From NCBI GenBank assembly GCA_903903635.1, contig CAIUZK010000006.1:1-50236 (forward strand): a DNA stretch of 50,236 nt. Direction: 5' to 3'. The DNA is from an uncultured Bacteroidota bacterium (GTDB taxonomy: Bacteria; Bacteroidota; Bacteroidia; Chitinophagales; Chitinophagaceae). This document shows, one piece after another, positions 35,129-44,427 of the stretch; positions within the stretch are counted from its first letter, which is position 1, and each line of letters starts with the position of its first letter. The notes under the pieces are model-generated. The model ran no database searches, had not been told where the DNA came from, and worked only from the letters and a program-made list of their open reading frames with translations. Position numbers and translations under genes: made by a program.

Positions 35129-38100
35129 TTAATCTCTTTCAAACTCCAAAGTAAATTGGATACCTTCATTTACTTTGCTCTCGACACTAATTGATCCTCC
35201 CAGCGCTTCAACCTGCGATTTTACCATGTAAAGACCAAGACCCTTACCCTCAACATGATTATGAAACCGCTTGTATAATCCGAATATATAAGCGCTGTTT
35301 TTTACAAGATCCATACCCAGTCCATTATCTTTAAAAACAATCCGGATCTTATCGTTGATTAAGTAGCTCCTGATATTAATTACAGGGTTCATATCAGGAC
35401 GCCGGTATTTGATACTGTTTGAAATAAGGTTAAAGAAAATGCTGTAGATATAGGTCTTAAAGGTATGCAGTTTATCAACCTGAGTAAAATCACTATTTAT
35501 CTCTACGCCATCCAGCCTGATAAGGTTATTGATACTCAGCTTGATTTCGTCTATAAGATCCGGCAGATTTATGATCTCCTTTTTTTTGCTCTCGGTATGC
35601 TTGACCTGCAGAATGAAATTAAGGTCTTTAATTACATCATCGAGCCTTCTTACCGATACCCGCATTCCATCCATAAGTTCTTTTTCCTCGGGACGGTCGA
35701 TTCCTGAAATTTCCATTACTTCGGCAAGACCTAAAATATTGGCCAATGGCGCCCGCATATTATGAGATACTATGTAGGAGAATTGCTCCAAATCTTTATT
35801 ACGCTGAATAATATCGGCAATCATTTTAGCACGTTCCTGTTCAGCCTGCTTTTGTTCAGTGATATCATTGGTAATGCCAAGGATGGCTTTCTCATTGATG
35901 CCAGGAATAGTAAAGGGGACTTTAATAGTATGGAATAAACGAGATCTGCCATTAAAATCGGTAATAGGCTGTTCTTGAATGATCTTAGTTTCACCAGTGA
36001 GTAATACCTCGTTATCCTCTGAAATAAATTCATCAACTTCTGCCTGAAGCTGCTTTATATCTAAGGGAGATTTTCCAATCAATTCCCCCGGAACATATCC
36101 GAATAGTGAAGCGAAATTTTTGTTCATGAAAACAAATTTGCCGGCAACGTTTTTTGCGAAAATTGCCTGCGGCAGAAGATCCATAATAAGGCGGAGATTG
36201 GCTTCGGATTGAGCAAGCGCCAATTCGGCCAACCGGGTTTCGGTAATATCACGCGCCACGCCGTATACACCCAATGGAGTATCGTCCTTACTGAGTTCGA
36301 AATGGAAATGCGACTGCAGATGCCTTATAGTTCCATCAGGTCTTATAATACGGTGCTGAAAAGTGCCTGATATTAATGAAGCATCACTTTCCTTAATCAT
36401 CATTAAAACCGTATCAACATCATCGGGATGAATAAAGGAAATCCAGTCATTAAACGTAAGTATATTCTGTTGAAAATCGACACCATGAATTTTGCAGGTT
36501 TCTTCAGACCAAACCACTACATCGGTAATTAAATTGCGCTCCCAGCTACCAAAATGTGCAATAGCCTGAGCCTGTTTAAGATGCAGCTCACTGTGAGCCA
36601 CTTTTTTCTCCATTAATTTTCTATACTTGTCATTTTCGAAAATATCCAGAGCAAAAGAAATATCATTGGCCACCTCATTCAGAAGCGCTATTTCTTCCTT
36701 GTCAAATAAATTCAGTACCGTGGAGTATAGATTGATAGTGCCGATTATTGCACCATACTTCCTGACAGGCAGCACCATCAAAGAATTGAGTTTGTGCTTT
36801 TCAATAAGGGAATTCCATTTATCTGGTTTGAAGTAACGGGGAATATCATTGCAAAGATAATATGAGCCTGTCTTAAGTACATGGTACTGAGGATCATCGT
36901 CTTCATATACAAGTCCTGCAAAATAGCTATCCAATTCTTTGGACATACCACTGCTGGCAACAAGATCAATTGTATCAACTTTATCGCTAAATAACCCGAT
37001 CCAGCACATGCTGAAATTACCAACATCATTAGCAATCTGACAAGCATCTTCAAATACGGTTTGCTCATTGGCAGCATGAACAATAGCCTGATTAATATTA
37101 CTAATAAATACATATAGCCGGTTGGCATTCACCAGTTTTTCATCAGCCAGTTTTCGCTCAGTAATATCCCTTAGATTACCAACTACTCCTCTTACGTTTT
37201 CATCATCCAGCATATTTACAATCACACCCTCAACCCAAACGCTATCCCCATTTTTGCAAAGCCACCGATTTAAACGTTTAAAATGTATTCCCGGGTTATC
37301 AATTAGATTTTTGAAAAACACTGAAGTTTCTTCAATACTATCGGGATGAACTATTGCCTGTAGTGTGTTCCCCTCCATCTCACTACAACTAAACCCGGTC
37401 AACTTTTCAAAACCCGGGCTGAGGTAGGATATCTTGCCATCTTTGTCCAACAATAAAATTACATCACCTGCATTTTCAACCAATGCCCTGAAGTGCTTTT
37501 CTTTTTGCTCGATCTGCTTCCTTGCCATTACCTGCTCAGTCACCATATTGGCAAAAAAGAATATCCCATCTACGACACCTTCACTGTTTTTAAAGGGCTG
37601 GTAAACAAAATTCATATAGTGTTCGACAAATATCCCATTGATTTCCAACCTGATCGGAAATTCATTGGCGGCGAATGGGATCCCTGTACGATAGACATTA
37701 TATAACAGATCCAGAAATCCCTGATCAACCAATTCAGGGAATACTTCTTCCGCAGTTTTTCCAATGATATCATACTTACCTGTAAGTTCGAGATATAAAG
37801 GATTGGCCATTTCATAAACCAGCCGCTCTCCTCTGAGAATGCAGATGGAAGATGGGGCAGCCAGAAACAATTCTGCATATCTTTTCTTTTCTTCGACTAG
37901 TTGTATTTCCAGTTTTTTTCTGGCTGTTGTGTCCCGGGCAATTACAAAAAATGTACTTTCAACAGCATTCCATTTTGCCGACCAGTTCATAGTAAGAACT
38001 CTGCCGTCCTTTCTGATAATCCTGTTTTCAAAATCCGCCACGCTCTCAGCCCTCATAATGCTCCGGGTCATTTGCTGAGTTGTCGGTCTGTCATCAGTAA

Positions 38101-39814
38101 TAATCAGGTCGAGCGACTGTGTTCCAATCAATTCTTCAGGCTCATAACCCCATATATTTATGCTTGACTTACTAACATTAATAAAATTTCCTTTTTTATC
38201 GAGGGTGCAGATTACATCAAGAGAGTTGTCCACAATCTTCTGCAGTTGCTCTCTGTTGTTCTTTATTTCCTGATCCCTGAGCACCTTATCTGTAATATCA
38301 TTAAAATTATCTACTATTCCGGCAATAGCAGGATCATCAAGGAAATTCGAAGTAGTGCAATCAATATACCGCCAGGTTCCGTTTTTATGCAATATGCGGA
38401 TAGCATGTACACTAAATGGCTTACCCGGATTTGCAAATACTTTATCCAGTTTTTGTTTTACAACTTCGAAATCATCGGGATGCAATACCTGAAAAAGATC
38501 GAGTTGCATGGCCTCTGTTTCACTATAGCCAAGTATATTAGCAAGAGAGGGCGAGGTGTATATTGGCTTCATTTCTGCCGAAAATATAACTATCGCATCT
38601 TTTCCATTTTCAACAAGTGCGCGATAGCGTTTTTCGTTATTGATTGTCACATCGCGTGCTTTTTTTTCTGGCGTAATATCACGTCCATTAAGGCAGATAC
38701 CCTTGATTACACCTTTTTCTTTTACCGGATTTAGTGACATCTCATACCATAACAACTGACCTGATCTGTCATTAACTGAAATCTCGTACTTAAATGAAGA
38801 TCCAAATTGAACAACCTGATGCAGCATTTCTTTTATGAGATCTTTACGGGCTTCATGTATACTATTCAAGATGTCCCCACCAGGCTCCATCTTTATTTCC
38901 GAATTGAAAATAGCAGCATTGTTAGCATTACTATTGCACGAAATTATTGTTCTGAAAGCATCAGTAAGTATGAGTATTTCAGATGAGTTTTCGATGATTG
39001 CGTTCAGATTTGCTTTGGCGGTCTTAATTCTTTCTTTGGCCAATTTGATTTCTGTAATATCGTGCGAATAACAACTTGCTCCGATTACTACATTATCTTT
39101 AACAATCGGGTTGATTGTCAATTCGGACCAAACAGGTTCCGGCATTTCATTATATTCTTTTACTACTATTGATTCACCAAGAAAAACCCGGTCATACAAT
39201 CCTTTGTAATCAGCTACTTGCTTTTCGCTACAGGCACTATTCCAAACACTACTACCCATCGGCAAACTATGGCCCAATATATGATTGACCCTGTTATTGA
39301 AAGCTTTATTGGAAGCAGAGAGGTGGTAATTCCTGTCGATGCTCCAAATCAGATCCTTTGTATTGTGTATGAGCGTTTCAAAATCGTCACAATCTAATTC
39401 AGCAGCATTATCGGGAGAACCACTTATTACATCTTTCTTTGCCAGAGAGGGTGTGTTAAGTAAATTAGAAAAAACGATAAGACCTTCCACTTCATGCGGG
39501 TTGTTAGCCAGAATCTCCAGCCGGATACTAACATTAATTTCCGATCCATCTTTTTTTCTGTGCCTGCAATCTATGGCTACCTCACCATTTAGCAGCGTTT
39601 CCCTGATTAAAAGATCAGGCAAGCCATCCCGAATTTCAGGAGCCGCAAATAATGTCTGGAAAGTCAATGATAATATCTCTTCCGGGTTATAGGCATATAC
39701 CAGTTTTGACTCTTTATTGGCAAAAACTATATTACCTTGCTTATCAATTATGAAAATTGAATAATCCTTTACTGCCCCCAACGCACATCTGAATAAATCA
39801 TTAGGCAACATCAT
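35129..39814 (-). CDS. Multi-PAS/GAF hybrid-free sensor histidine kinase
   Basis: The 1561-residue protein has no membrane helices and reads as about nine PAS domains and one GAF domain. PAS1-7 cover ~8-895, GAF ~900-1065 and PAS8-9 ~1075-1320. A dimerisation/phosphotransfer domain (SYIVSHNMRAPLANILGL, His1351) follows, then an ATPase domain to the end: N box NLISNSIKY, G1 DNGLGMD, G2 GKGLGLYMVKS. It is a complete cytoplasmic kinase, expected to phosphorylate the adjacent single-domain regulator. Its GAF-PAS-DHp tail is paralogous to that of the 19626 protein. Confidence 0.93.
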   Translation of the reverse strand: MMLPNDLFRCALGAVKDYSIFIIDKQGNIVFANKESKLVYAYNPEEILSLTFQTLFAAPEIRDGLPDLLIRETLLNGEVAIDCRHRKKDGSEINVSIRLEILANNPHEVEGLIVFSNLLNTPSLAKKDVISGSPDNAAELDCDDFETLIHNTKDLIWSIDRNYHLSASNKAFNNRVNHILGHSLPMGSSVWNSACSEKQVADYKGLYDRVFLGESIVVKEYNEMPEPVWSELTINPIVKDNVVIGASCYSHDITEIKLAKERIKTAKANLNAIIENSSEILILTDAFRTIISCNSNANNAAIFNSEIKMEPGGDILNSIHEARKDLIKEMLHQVVQFGSSFKYEISVNDRSGQLLWYEMSLNPVKEKGVIKGICLNGRDITPEKKARDVTINNEKRYRALVENGKDAIVIFSAEMKPIYTSPSLANILGYSETEAMQLDLFQVLHPDDFEVVKQKLDKVFANPGKPFSVHAIRILHKNGTWRYIDCTTSNFLDDPAIAGIVDNFNDITDKVLRDQEIKNNREQLQKIVDNSLDVICTLDKKGNFINVSKSSINIWGYEPEELIGTQSLDLIITDDRPTTQQMTRSIMRAESVADFENRIIRKDGRVLTMNWSAKWNAVESTFFVIARDTTARKKLEIQLVEEKKRYAELFLAAPSSICILRGERLVYEMANPLYLELTGKYDIIGKTAEEVFPELVDQGFLDLLYNVYRTGIPFAANEFPIRLEINGIFVEHYMNFVYQPFKNSEGVVDGIFFFANMVTEQVMARKQIEQKEKHFRALVENAGDVILLLDKDGKISYLSPGFEKLTGFSCSEMEGNTLQAIVHPDSIEETSVFFKNLIDNPGIHFKRLNRWLCKNGDSVWVEGVIVNMLDDENVRGVVGNLRDITERKLADEKLVNANRLYVFISNINQAIVHAANEQTVFEDACQIANDVGNFSMCWIGLFSDKVDTIDLVASSGMSKELDSYFAGLVYEDDDPQYHVLKTGSYYLCNDIPRYFKPDKWNSLIEKHKLNSLMVLPVRKYGAIIGTINLYSTVLNLFDKEEIALLNEVANDISFALDIFENDKYRKLMEKKVAHSELHLKQAQAIAHFGSWERNLITDVVVWSEETCKIHGVDFQQNILTFNDWISFIHPDDVDTVLMMIKESDASLISGTFQHRIIRPDGTIRHLQSHFHFELSKDDTPLGVYGVARDITETRLAELALAQSEANLRLIMDLLPQAIFAKNVAGKFVFMNKNFASLFGYVPGELIGKSPLDIKQLQAEVDEFISEDNEVLLTGETKIIQEQPITDFNGRSRLFHTIKVPFTIPGINEKAILGITNDITEQKQAEQERAKMIADIIQRNKDLEQFSYIVSHNMRAPLANILGLAEVMEISGIDRPEEKELMDGMRVSVRRLDDVIKDLNFILQVKHTESKKKEIINLPDLIDEIKLSINNLIRLDGVEINSDFTQVDKLHTFKTYIYSIFFNLISNSIKYRRPDMNPVINIRSYLINDKIRIVFKDNGLGMDLVKNSAYIFGLYKRFHNHVEGKGLGLYMVKSQVEALGGSISVESKVNEGIQFTLEFERD

Positions 39815-40439
39815 AAAATTTATTATTAACAGGAAACAAAGAAGTTTGCCTCATGTTAAAGTCTCTAAAATTATTTGTATAATCCCCAATAACTTATGAT
39901 TATAATCATAATCATCATAAATCAGGATCAAGGTCATTAAATACACATTTCATATGTGATATAATCTTCGATTCACCAGGTATTTTTAGTAACCGCAACA
40001 TTATGAGGCATTCAGAGGGCTGTAAATTAAAGCTGGTGGCGAAAATGGCTGAAATATAAATTGACCTATCAGCATTTTGAAAAATCAGCGTAAAATTTTC
40101 ACAATCTACCGCACCTTAACCCATACATCTGTGCCTGTAACATTATAAAAAGTTCGCCATTTGAAAAAATGGAATCATTCTGAAGCATAACTATCAAGTC
40201 TTAGTTTATCGAAATATGCTGACAATAAAAACTATCTGACCACTGAGCAAAGAAGTAAAAAAAAGAGTCTAACTTAGTGTATTTACCGATATTATTGTAC
40301 GTTTACCGATTTAAATCGGCATTCACCGAATTAATGCCGATTTGTGATTTTATTAAAGAAAATGCCACATATCTTTGTGTAAGAATGTAGATAAAAACCA
40401 TTTCAATTGCATTCCGAAGCATATTAAACAACCTGTTTA
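39815..40439. other. Divergent intergenic region with candidate operator
   Basis: No gene is seen. Near the plus-strand gene there are a perfect 14-bp palindrome CCGATTTAAATCGG (40306-40319), a CGGCATT/AATGCCG hairpin (40317-40339) and repeated TTTACCGAT (40282-40290, 40302-40310). A TAnnTTTG box follows (TATCTTTG, 40370-40377). This arrangement looks like an operator upstream of the lipoprotein-PspA operon. The kinase promoter on the other strand is not obvious. Confidence 0.6.
40370..40377 (+). promoter_or_regulatory. -7 element of the lipoprotein-PspA operon
   Basis: TATCTTTG matches TAnnTTTG, about 63 bp upstream of the ATG at 40440. The nearest TTTG (40341-40344) has a 25-nt spacer, longer than usual, so the -33 assignment is weak. 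Palindromes lie upstream at 40306-40339. Confidence 0.55.
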
Positions 40440-41267
40440 ATGAAAAAAATAATTTTGGTTTCCTTATTACCGCTGACCGCATTTATGATGAGTTGCGGTG
40501 GTAACTCCGACAGACAATACCCTCAACAACAAAACCGGGTTTCTGTTTCACCGATGTCGAATGATGTGAACATTCAGGCAGATGCAAGTAATACTGCATT
40601 TGACGTGAATGCACTCTCAACAGTGGTTAAAACCAGTACAGATCCCAAAGTTCTGGAAGAGAAGGTAAATGACCCGGCCACGAACATCAATAATCTTGAT
40701 CTGGACAAAGATGGCAAAATAGATTACCTGACCGTAACTGAAACAGGAGATAAACAATTGCAAATAAATGATGCAGCAGTGAATCCGCCGGTATTGGTGG
40801 CCAAGCTCAGCATTACTCCGGACAATGGCGCCCAGACTGCCAATCTGCAGATACAGGGTACTCCACAATATTGCGGTCCGAATTACGATTATTACCAGCC
40901 GCACATATCATTCGGCACCATGCTGTTCATGGCTTACCTGTTGAGGCCACACCCCTATTACATGTCTATGTATGGCTATGGTCATTATCCGGGTTACTAT
41001 ACATCGCGCCGCACTGTAGTACGCACGGTGTACCGTCCTGCGCCATCGCAGTATACTGTGCCTCATGCCAGCAATGCCAGCCGCAGTTCATCAGCCACTC
41101 AAGGCAGATCGCTCAGTTCTCCATCTTCCTCACAGAGGAGTTTCGGTAACAGGCCAGCCAGCCAGCCGGTAGGTTCCGGCGGTTTCGGAAACAGCAGCAG
41201 CCGTAGCAACAGCAGTGGCAGATCATCGTCGCGCAGCAGCGGTCGTTCTTTTGGCAGACGCAGATAA
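40440..41267 (+). CDS. Lipoprotein with Ser/Arg-rich tail
   Basis: The 275-residue protein has a lipoprotein signal (lipobox FMMSC at Cys19). A Gln/Ser-rich start precedes an EF-hand-like stretch DLDKDGKIDYL near residue 94. A central Tyr/His/Pro-rich segment follows (YYQPHISFGTMLFMAYLLRPHPYYMSMYGYGHYPGYY). The long tail of Ser, Gly, Arg and Asn (SSSRSNSSGRSSSRSSGRSFGRRR type) is basic. It is the first gene of an operon with a PspA protein and an unknown cytoplasmic protein. A membrane-stress role is suggested only by that context. Confidence 0.78.
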   Translation: MKKIILVSLLPLTAFMMSCGGNSDRQYPQQQNRVSVSPMSNDVNIQADASNTAFDVNALSTVVKTSTDPKVLEEKVNDPATNINNLDLDKDGKIDYLTVTETGDKQLQINDAAVNPPVLVAKLSITPDNGAQTANLQIQGTPQYCGPNYDYYQPHISFGTMLFMAYLLRPHPYYMSMYGYGHYPGYYTSRRTVVRTVYRPAPSQYTVPHASNASRSSSATQGRSLSSPSSSQRSFGNRPASQPVGSGGFGNSSSRSNSSGRSSSRSSGRSFGRRR

Positions 41268-41362
41268 CACAGTTTCAGATTACCGGTATCCTAAAAAAAG
41301 AAGTTATACCGGCGCTTATATAGTATCAGAAGATTAAACTTAAACAACCAAAAACTAAAATT

Positions 41363-42070
41363 ATGGGTTTACTACAAAGATTATTCCGCATAGGTGTTTC
41401 GAATGCAAACGCATTGGTGGATAAAATGGAAGACGAAGTAAAAATTGCTGACCAGATAGTGCGCGAACTAAGCGAGAACCTGCAGCAGGCCCTTACAGCC
41501 GAAGCGCAGATAAAAGCCACCGCACTGCAAACAAGGGCAAATGCAAAAAAAGAAGCAGACCTGGCAACTGAATGGGAATCGAAAACCAACCAATTGCTGG
41601 ATGGCATAGAAGCAGGAAAGATTGATGCAGCCAAGGGTAATGAGATGGCCAATGAAGCCAGTAAAAATTACCAGACACATAACAATGCGTCTATAAAGTA
41701 TGCGGCTGATGCTACCAAGACCGAGGCGGCAATTGTAACTCTTGAAGTTAAGATAAAAGCCCTCAGGGATGCAATAACTGAAGCCAAGCACAGAACAGAA
41801 CTGATCAAATCCAATTCTAAAATCGCCGATGCATCATTGGCAATCAATAAGGCATTGAGCAACATTGATACCGATGGTCTTATGTCCACTCTCGACCGTA
41901 TGGAAGCTAAAACAACTGCAACCCAGTTTCTGGCAGATGCGCATGCAGAGGTGGCCAGCAGCACAATGAGCAGCGAACAGGAAATAAACAAATTACTGGC
42001 AAGTACCAGCAGCAGCAATGCCCTGGATGCTATAAAGGCAAAACGTGCGGCAGCAAAGACTGCACAATAA
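41363..42070 (+). CDS. PspA/IM30-family protein
   Basis: The 235-residue protein is almost wholly helical, begins MGLLQRLFRIGVSNANALVDKMED and continues as long coiled-coil helices, as in PspA/IM30 (Vipp1) proteins. The amphipathic N-terminal helix and the spacing of ADQIVRELSENLQQAL fit the family. Members form ring or rod scaffolds on the inner membrane and help maintain it under stress. It lies 95 bp after the lipoprotein gene and 62 bp before the next gene on the same strand. No pspF-like regulator is adjacent. Confidence 0.88.
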   Translation: MGLLQRLFRIGVSNANALVDKMEDEVKIADQIVRELSENLQQALTAEAQIKATALQTRANAKKEADLATEWESKTNQLLDGIEAGKIDAAKGNEMANEASKNYQTHNNASIKYAADATKTEAAIVTLEVKIKALRDAITEAKHRTELIKSNSKIADASLAINKALSNIDTDGLMSTLDRMEAKTTATQFLADAHAEVASSTMSSEQEINKLLASTSSSNALDAIKAKRAAAKTAQ

Positions 42071-42132
42071 ACCGGAAAAACTATTAATCAGGCTTGTTTT
42101 CCATTGGAGAGCAAGCCTTTAATTCTTACAAC

Positions 42133-42906
42133 ATGTACGTTACAGAAAACAACAAAAAGAATTTCAGGTCGATACTGCTTCTGGATGAGATGATAGCGCA
42201 TAACTGCCAGTTTAAAATGGTGGCTGAGCCGGATGATAAGGTACTTGAACCCTATTTCGTAGAACTGATGGCCAAAGGTTATGTTACTACATCCGGCACT
42301 ATTTATGCAGCCACTGCAAAAGGCAAAGAAGCTTATGAAGTTTTCAATAAACGCTTTCAGGAATACCTGAAGTTGTTTGACATCTTCTCATTTGTGGACC
42401 TTACCAGGGGCGAGTTTGCCTTTGCCCGCTTCTTTGATTTTGATACAGATACCGAGTGGGACAACTTTACCAATGATGAACGTTTTGAAGACCTGCGTAT
42501 TGCTGTAGCCATATTCAAAAAGATGGATCCGGCCGAGATCGTGTTCATGTCGTTCATAAATGAAAAGCGCATTGATACAGAAGTGACCGGATGGCAGATG
42601 GATCTGGTGACTGATGAAATATGGCATGAGATAGAAGAGATATGCACCAATGCATTAAAACCTGAACAACTGGGCACTCCTGATGTAATAGAAGACATTG
42701 TGCGCCAGGGCACTGATCTTATGATGAATCTGCTAAAGGAAGAACAGGAGCGCAGAAAGGAAGAGGAAGAAGAAATGCGTGCCAATAACAAAAATCAGCA
42801 ACAAGGGACCGTGGTAGAGGAATATGAAACCGTGGAGTACTATGAGCCTTATTATGACCCATGGTATGTATCTCCACTGTGGCTGGTACCGTTGTTTTTG
42901 TGGTAA
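42133..42906 (+). CDS. Hypothetical cytoplasmic protein in the PspA operon
   Basis: From the ATG at 42133 the protein has 257 residues. The first ~60 residues (LLLDEMIAHNCQFKMV, then LMAKGYVTTSGTIYAATAKGKEAYE) look like a winged-helix segment. A central Phe/Asp-rich region follows (FARFFDFDTDTEWDNF). The C-terminus has a Glu/Lys-rich helix and then an unusual acidic aromatic ending (YETVEYYEPYYDPWYVSPLWLVPLFLW). I do not recognise the family. Conservation of this ending would suggest a binding site, perhaps for the membrane or for PspA. A terminator follows. Confidence 0.72.
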   Translation: MYVTENNKKNFRSILLLDEMIAHNCQFKMVAEPDDKVLEPYFVELMAKGYVTTSGTIYAATAKGKEAYEVFNKRFQEYLKLFDIFSFVDLTRGEFAFARFFDFDTDTEWDNFTNDERFEDLRIAVAIFKKMDPAEIVFMSFINEKRIDTEVTGWQMDLVTDEIWHEIEEICTNALKPEQLGTPDVIEDIVRQGTDLMMNLLKEEQERRKEEEEEMRANNKNQQQGTVVEEYETVEYYEPYYDPWYVSPLWLVPLFLW

Positions 42907-42947
42907 TTGAATACCCGCCTGTTAAGCTAAAGAGTATAACCATTATT

Positions 42948-42995
42948 CAGGAAAATCAGATACCAACTTAAGGTATACCTGGTTTTCCTTTTTTT
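42948..42995 (+). terminator. Terminator of the lipoprotein-PspA operon
   Basis: A stem with small bulges (CAGGAAAA...ATACC with GGTAT...TTTTCCT) spans 42948-42989 and is followed by a run of T to 42995. Confidence 0.8.
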
Positions 42996-43101
42996 ATGCG
43001 ATGAATTTGGATTACAGGAATCAATTGAAATATCCGGAATAAGGTTTCAGAAAAGATTGAAAGCTTTTCCATCCTTGTAAAAGGATTCCAATATTTCCGG
43101 G

Positions 43102-43314
43102 ATGAAAATCAGATCTATTTTAATTGTATTGCTAACTGTGGCTACCGCTTGTTCAAACCGGGAACAGCCAGTTTTAATAAACCGGTTATCAGAGGTTAAA
43201 TTTCCTGATGCGGAGAAGGAGGCTATTGCAAAGGAACATATCAGGTACATTTACGCATTCGATAAAGCCGAGGAATTTGCCCGGAACCCGGGAGCCAGAA
43301 AGTATTTTGGATAA
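43102..43314 (+). CDS. Small predicted lipoprotein, possibly a gene fragment
   Basis: The 70-residue product has a lipoprotein signal (MKIRSILIVLLTVATAC, Cys17) and a short mature part ending FARNPGARKYFG. Beyond the stop at 43312, the same frame, interrupted by one further stop, still reads like protein (EELYHLLVCNGNTFPDSDYD) until 43489. The whole may therefore be a decayed lipoprotein gene of about 130 residues, but a genuine small lipoprotein is equally possible. The hairpin at 43482-43511 follows. Confidence 0.45.
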   Translation: MKIRSILIVLLTVATACSNREQPVLINRLSEVKFPDAEKEAIAKEHIRYIYAFDKAEEFARNPGARKYFG

Positions 43315-43481
43315 GGGGTTTCGAAAGATACTCCGGAACCTCCATATATGGGTTGCTTTTAGGAAGAATCCTGTTACGATTCATCGGGCAACAGAACATT
43401 CATCAGGGAAGAGCTATACCATTTACTTGTATGTAATGGGAATACATTTCCGGATTCGGATTATGATTCATCAGGTATGCT

Positions 43482-43511
43482 GATGGGTCTCTTATAAATC
43501 AGAGACCCATC
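43482..43511. terminator. Perfect hairpin between convergent genes
   Basis: GATGGGTCTC (43482-43491) pairs exactly with GAGACCCATC (43502-43511) over a 10-nt loop. There is no U-tract on either strand. It sits between the small lipoprotein and the CHAP-domain gene and probably marks the end of both. Confidence 0.6.
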
Positions 43512-43525
43512 GGCATGTGAAGAAT

Positions 43526-44248
43526 TTAGTACTTTATAAAACCTTTCAATTGAGAATCATCAAAAGTCCGCCTGGTCGTTTGCCTGACAACCTCTCCGCC
43601 ATTTCTGCTACCACCAGAGTTGCTGTTTCTTTCGATGGTTATTATCGTGTTCCCCGAAATACTTTCAACAAGGCCCGTATGACCCAATCCTTTTCCATGG
43701 TCAAAAATTATCTGATAGCCTGGTAAAACTAGCGATTTGTCTGCTTCTGCTGCTTCCTTTGTGATCCGGGAACTCACAGGAGCTGACTCCCAGCAATGCA
43801 TTACTCCTGCGGTTTTAACCACCGGGTTGCGGATACCGTTCATCAGGGCAGCAATATTATAACACCAATACACTAATGACTGACACCATGCATCTCCAGG
43901 CCCGGCCCCTGCCGCTTTAAGATATTCGTTTACCATGGGGCCAGAATTAGAACCTGCCGGTATTTCTTCCTGCCCGAGTTGGCTAACGATTACCTGCAAT
44001 GCCAAAGCAGCTATCGTATCTGCAGGTGGAGCCTGTTGGAATAGTGCATCCCATGTGTTCTGCTCCACAACACCATCTGCCGTGAGACCATTGGCGGTTT
44101 GAAATGCTTCCACAGCATTGAACGTATTATGTCCGAAATCACTATCAATTACGATAGCCTTATTTCCGCACACATAAAGCTGGTATTGGATGATCTTTAC
44201 GATGTCGCTTTTTGTTCCTTGAGTTATTGGAGAGCCGGGGTAGTTCAT
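43526..44248 (-). CDS. CHAP-type amidase with N-terminal peptidoglycan-binding domain
   Basis: The 240-residue protein has a peptidoglycan-binding type 1 domain (~8-72: DIVKIIQYQLYVCGNKAIVID, then FGHNTFNAVEAFQTANGLTADG). A CHAP/papain-fold domain follows, with predicted Cys122 (DAWCQSLVYW), His190 (LGHTGLVESI) and Glu206. It should cut peptide bonds in peptidoglycan. It has no signal peptide, so it must be released by lysis, another route, or act as an intracellular cargo. The next gene upstream on the same strand is a second papain-fold protein, 180 bp away. Confidence 0.82.
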   Translation of the reverse strand: MNYPGSPITQGTKSDIVKIIQYQLYVCGNKAIVIDSDFGHNTFNAVEAFQTANGLTADGVVEQNTWDALFQQAPPADTIAALALQVIVSQLGQEEIPAGSNSGPMVNEYLKAAGAGPGDAWCQSLVYWCYNIAALMNGIRNPVVKTAGVMHCWESAPVSSRITKEAAEADKSLVLPGYQIIFDHGKGLGHTGLVESISGNTIITIERNSNSGGSRNGGEVVRQTTRRTFDDSQLKGFIKY

Positions 44249-44427
44249 TTTTTTTGATTTTTGGTGGTGGATTTGTGTTGGTATGTTTTTAGGTTTTGTA
44301 TTTTGGCTTCCGATGGGGCTCTGGGGAAACAGAGACCTATTGGGGCAGCGACAATTTGAACATTTAATTATCTTTATAATATCATCAATAAGACGAGATT
44401 GGTACTTTTTAAAAAAAAATATTATTA

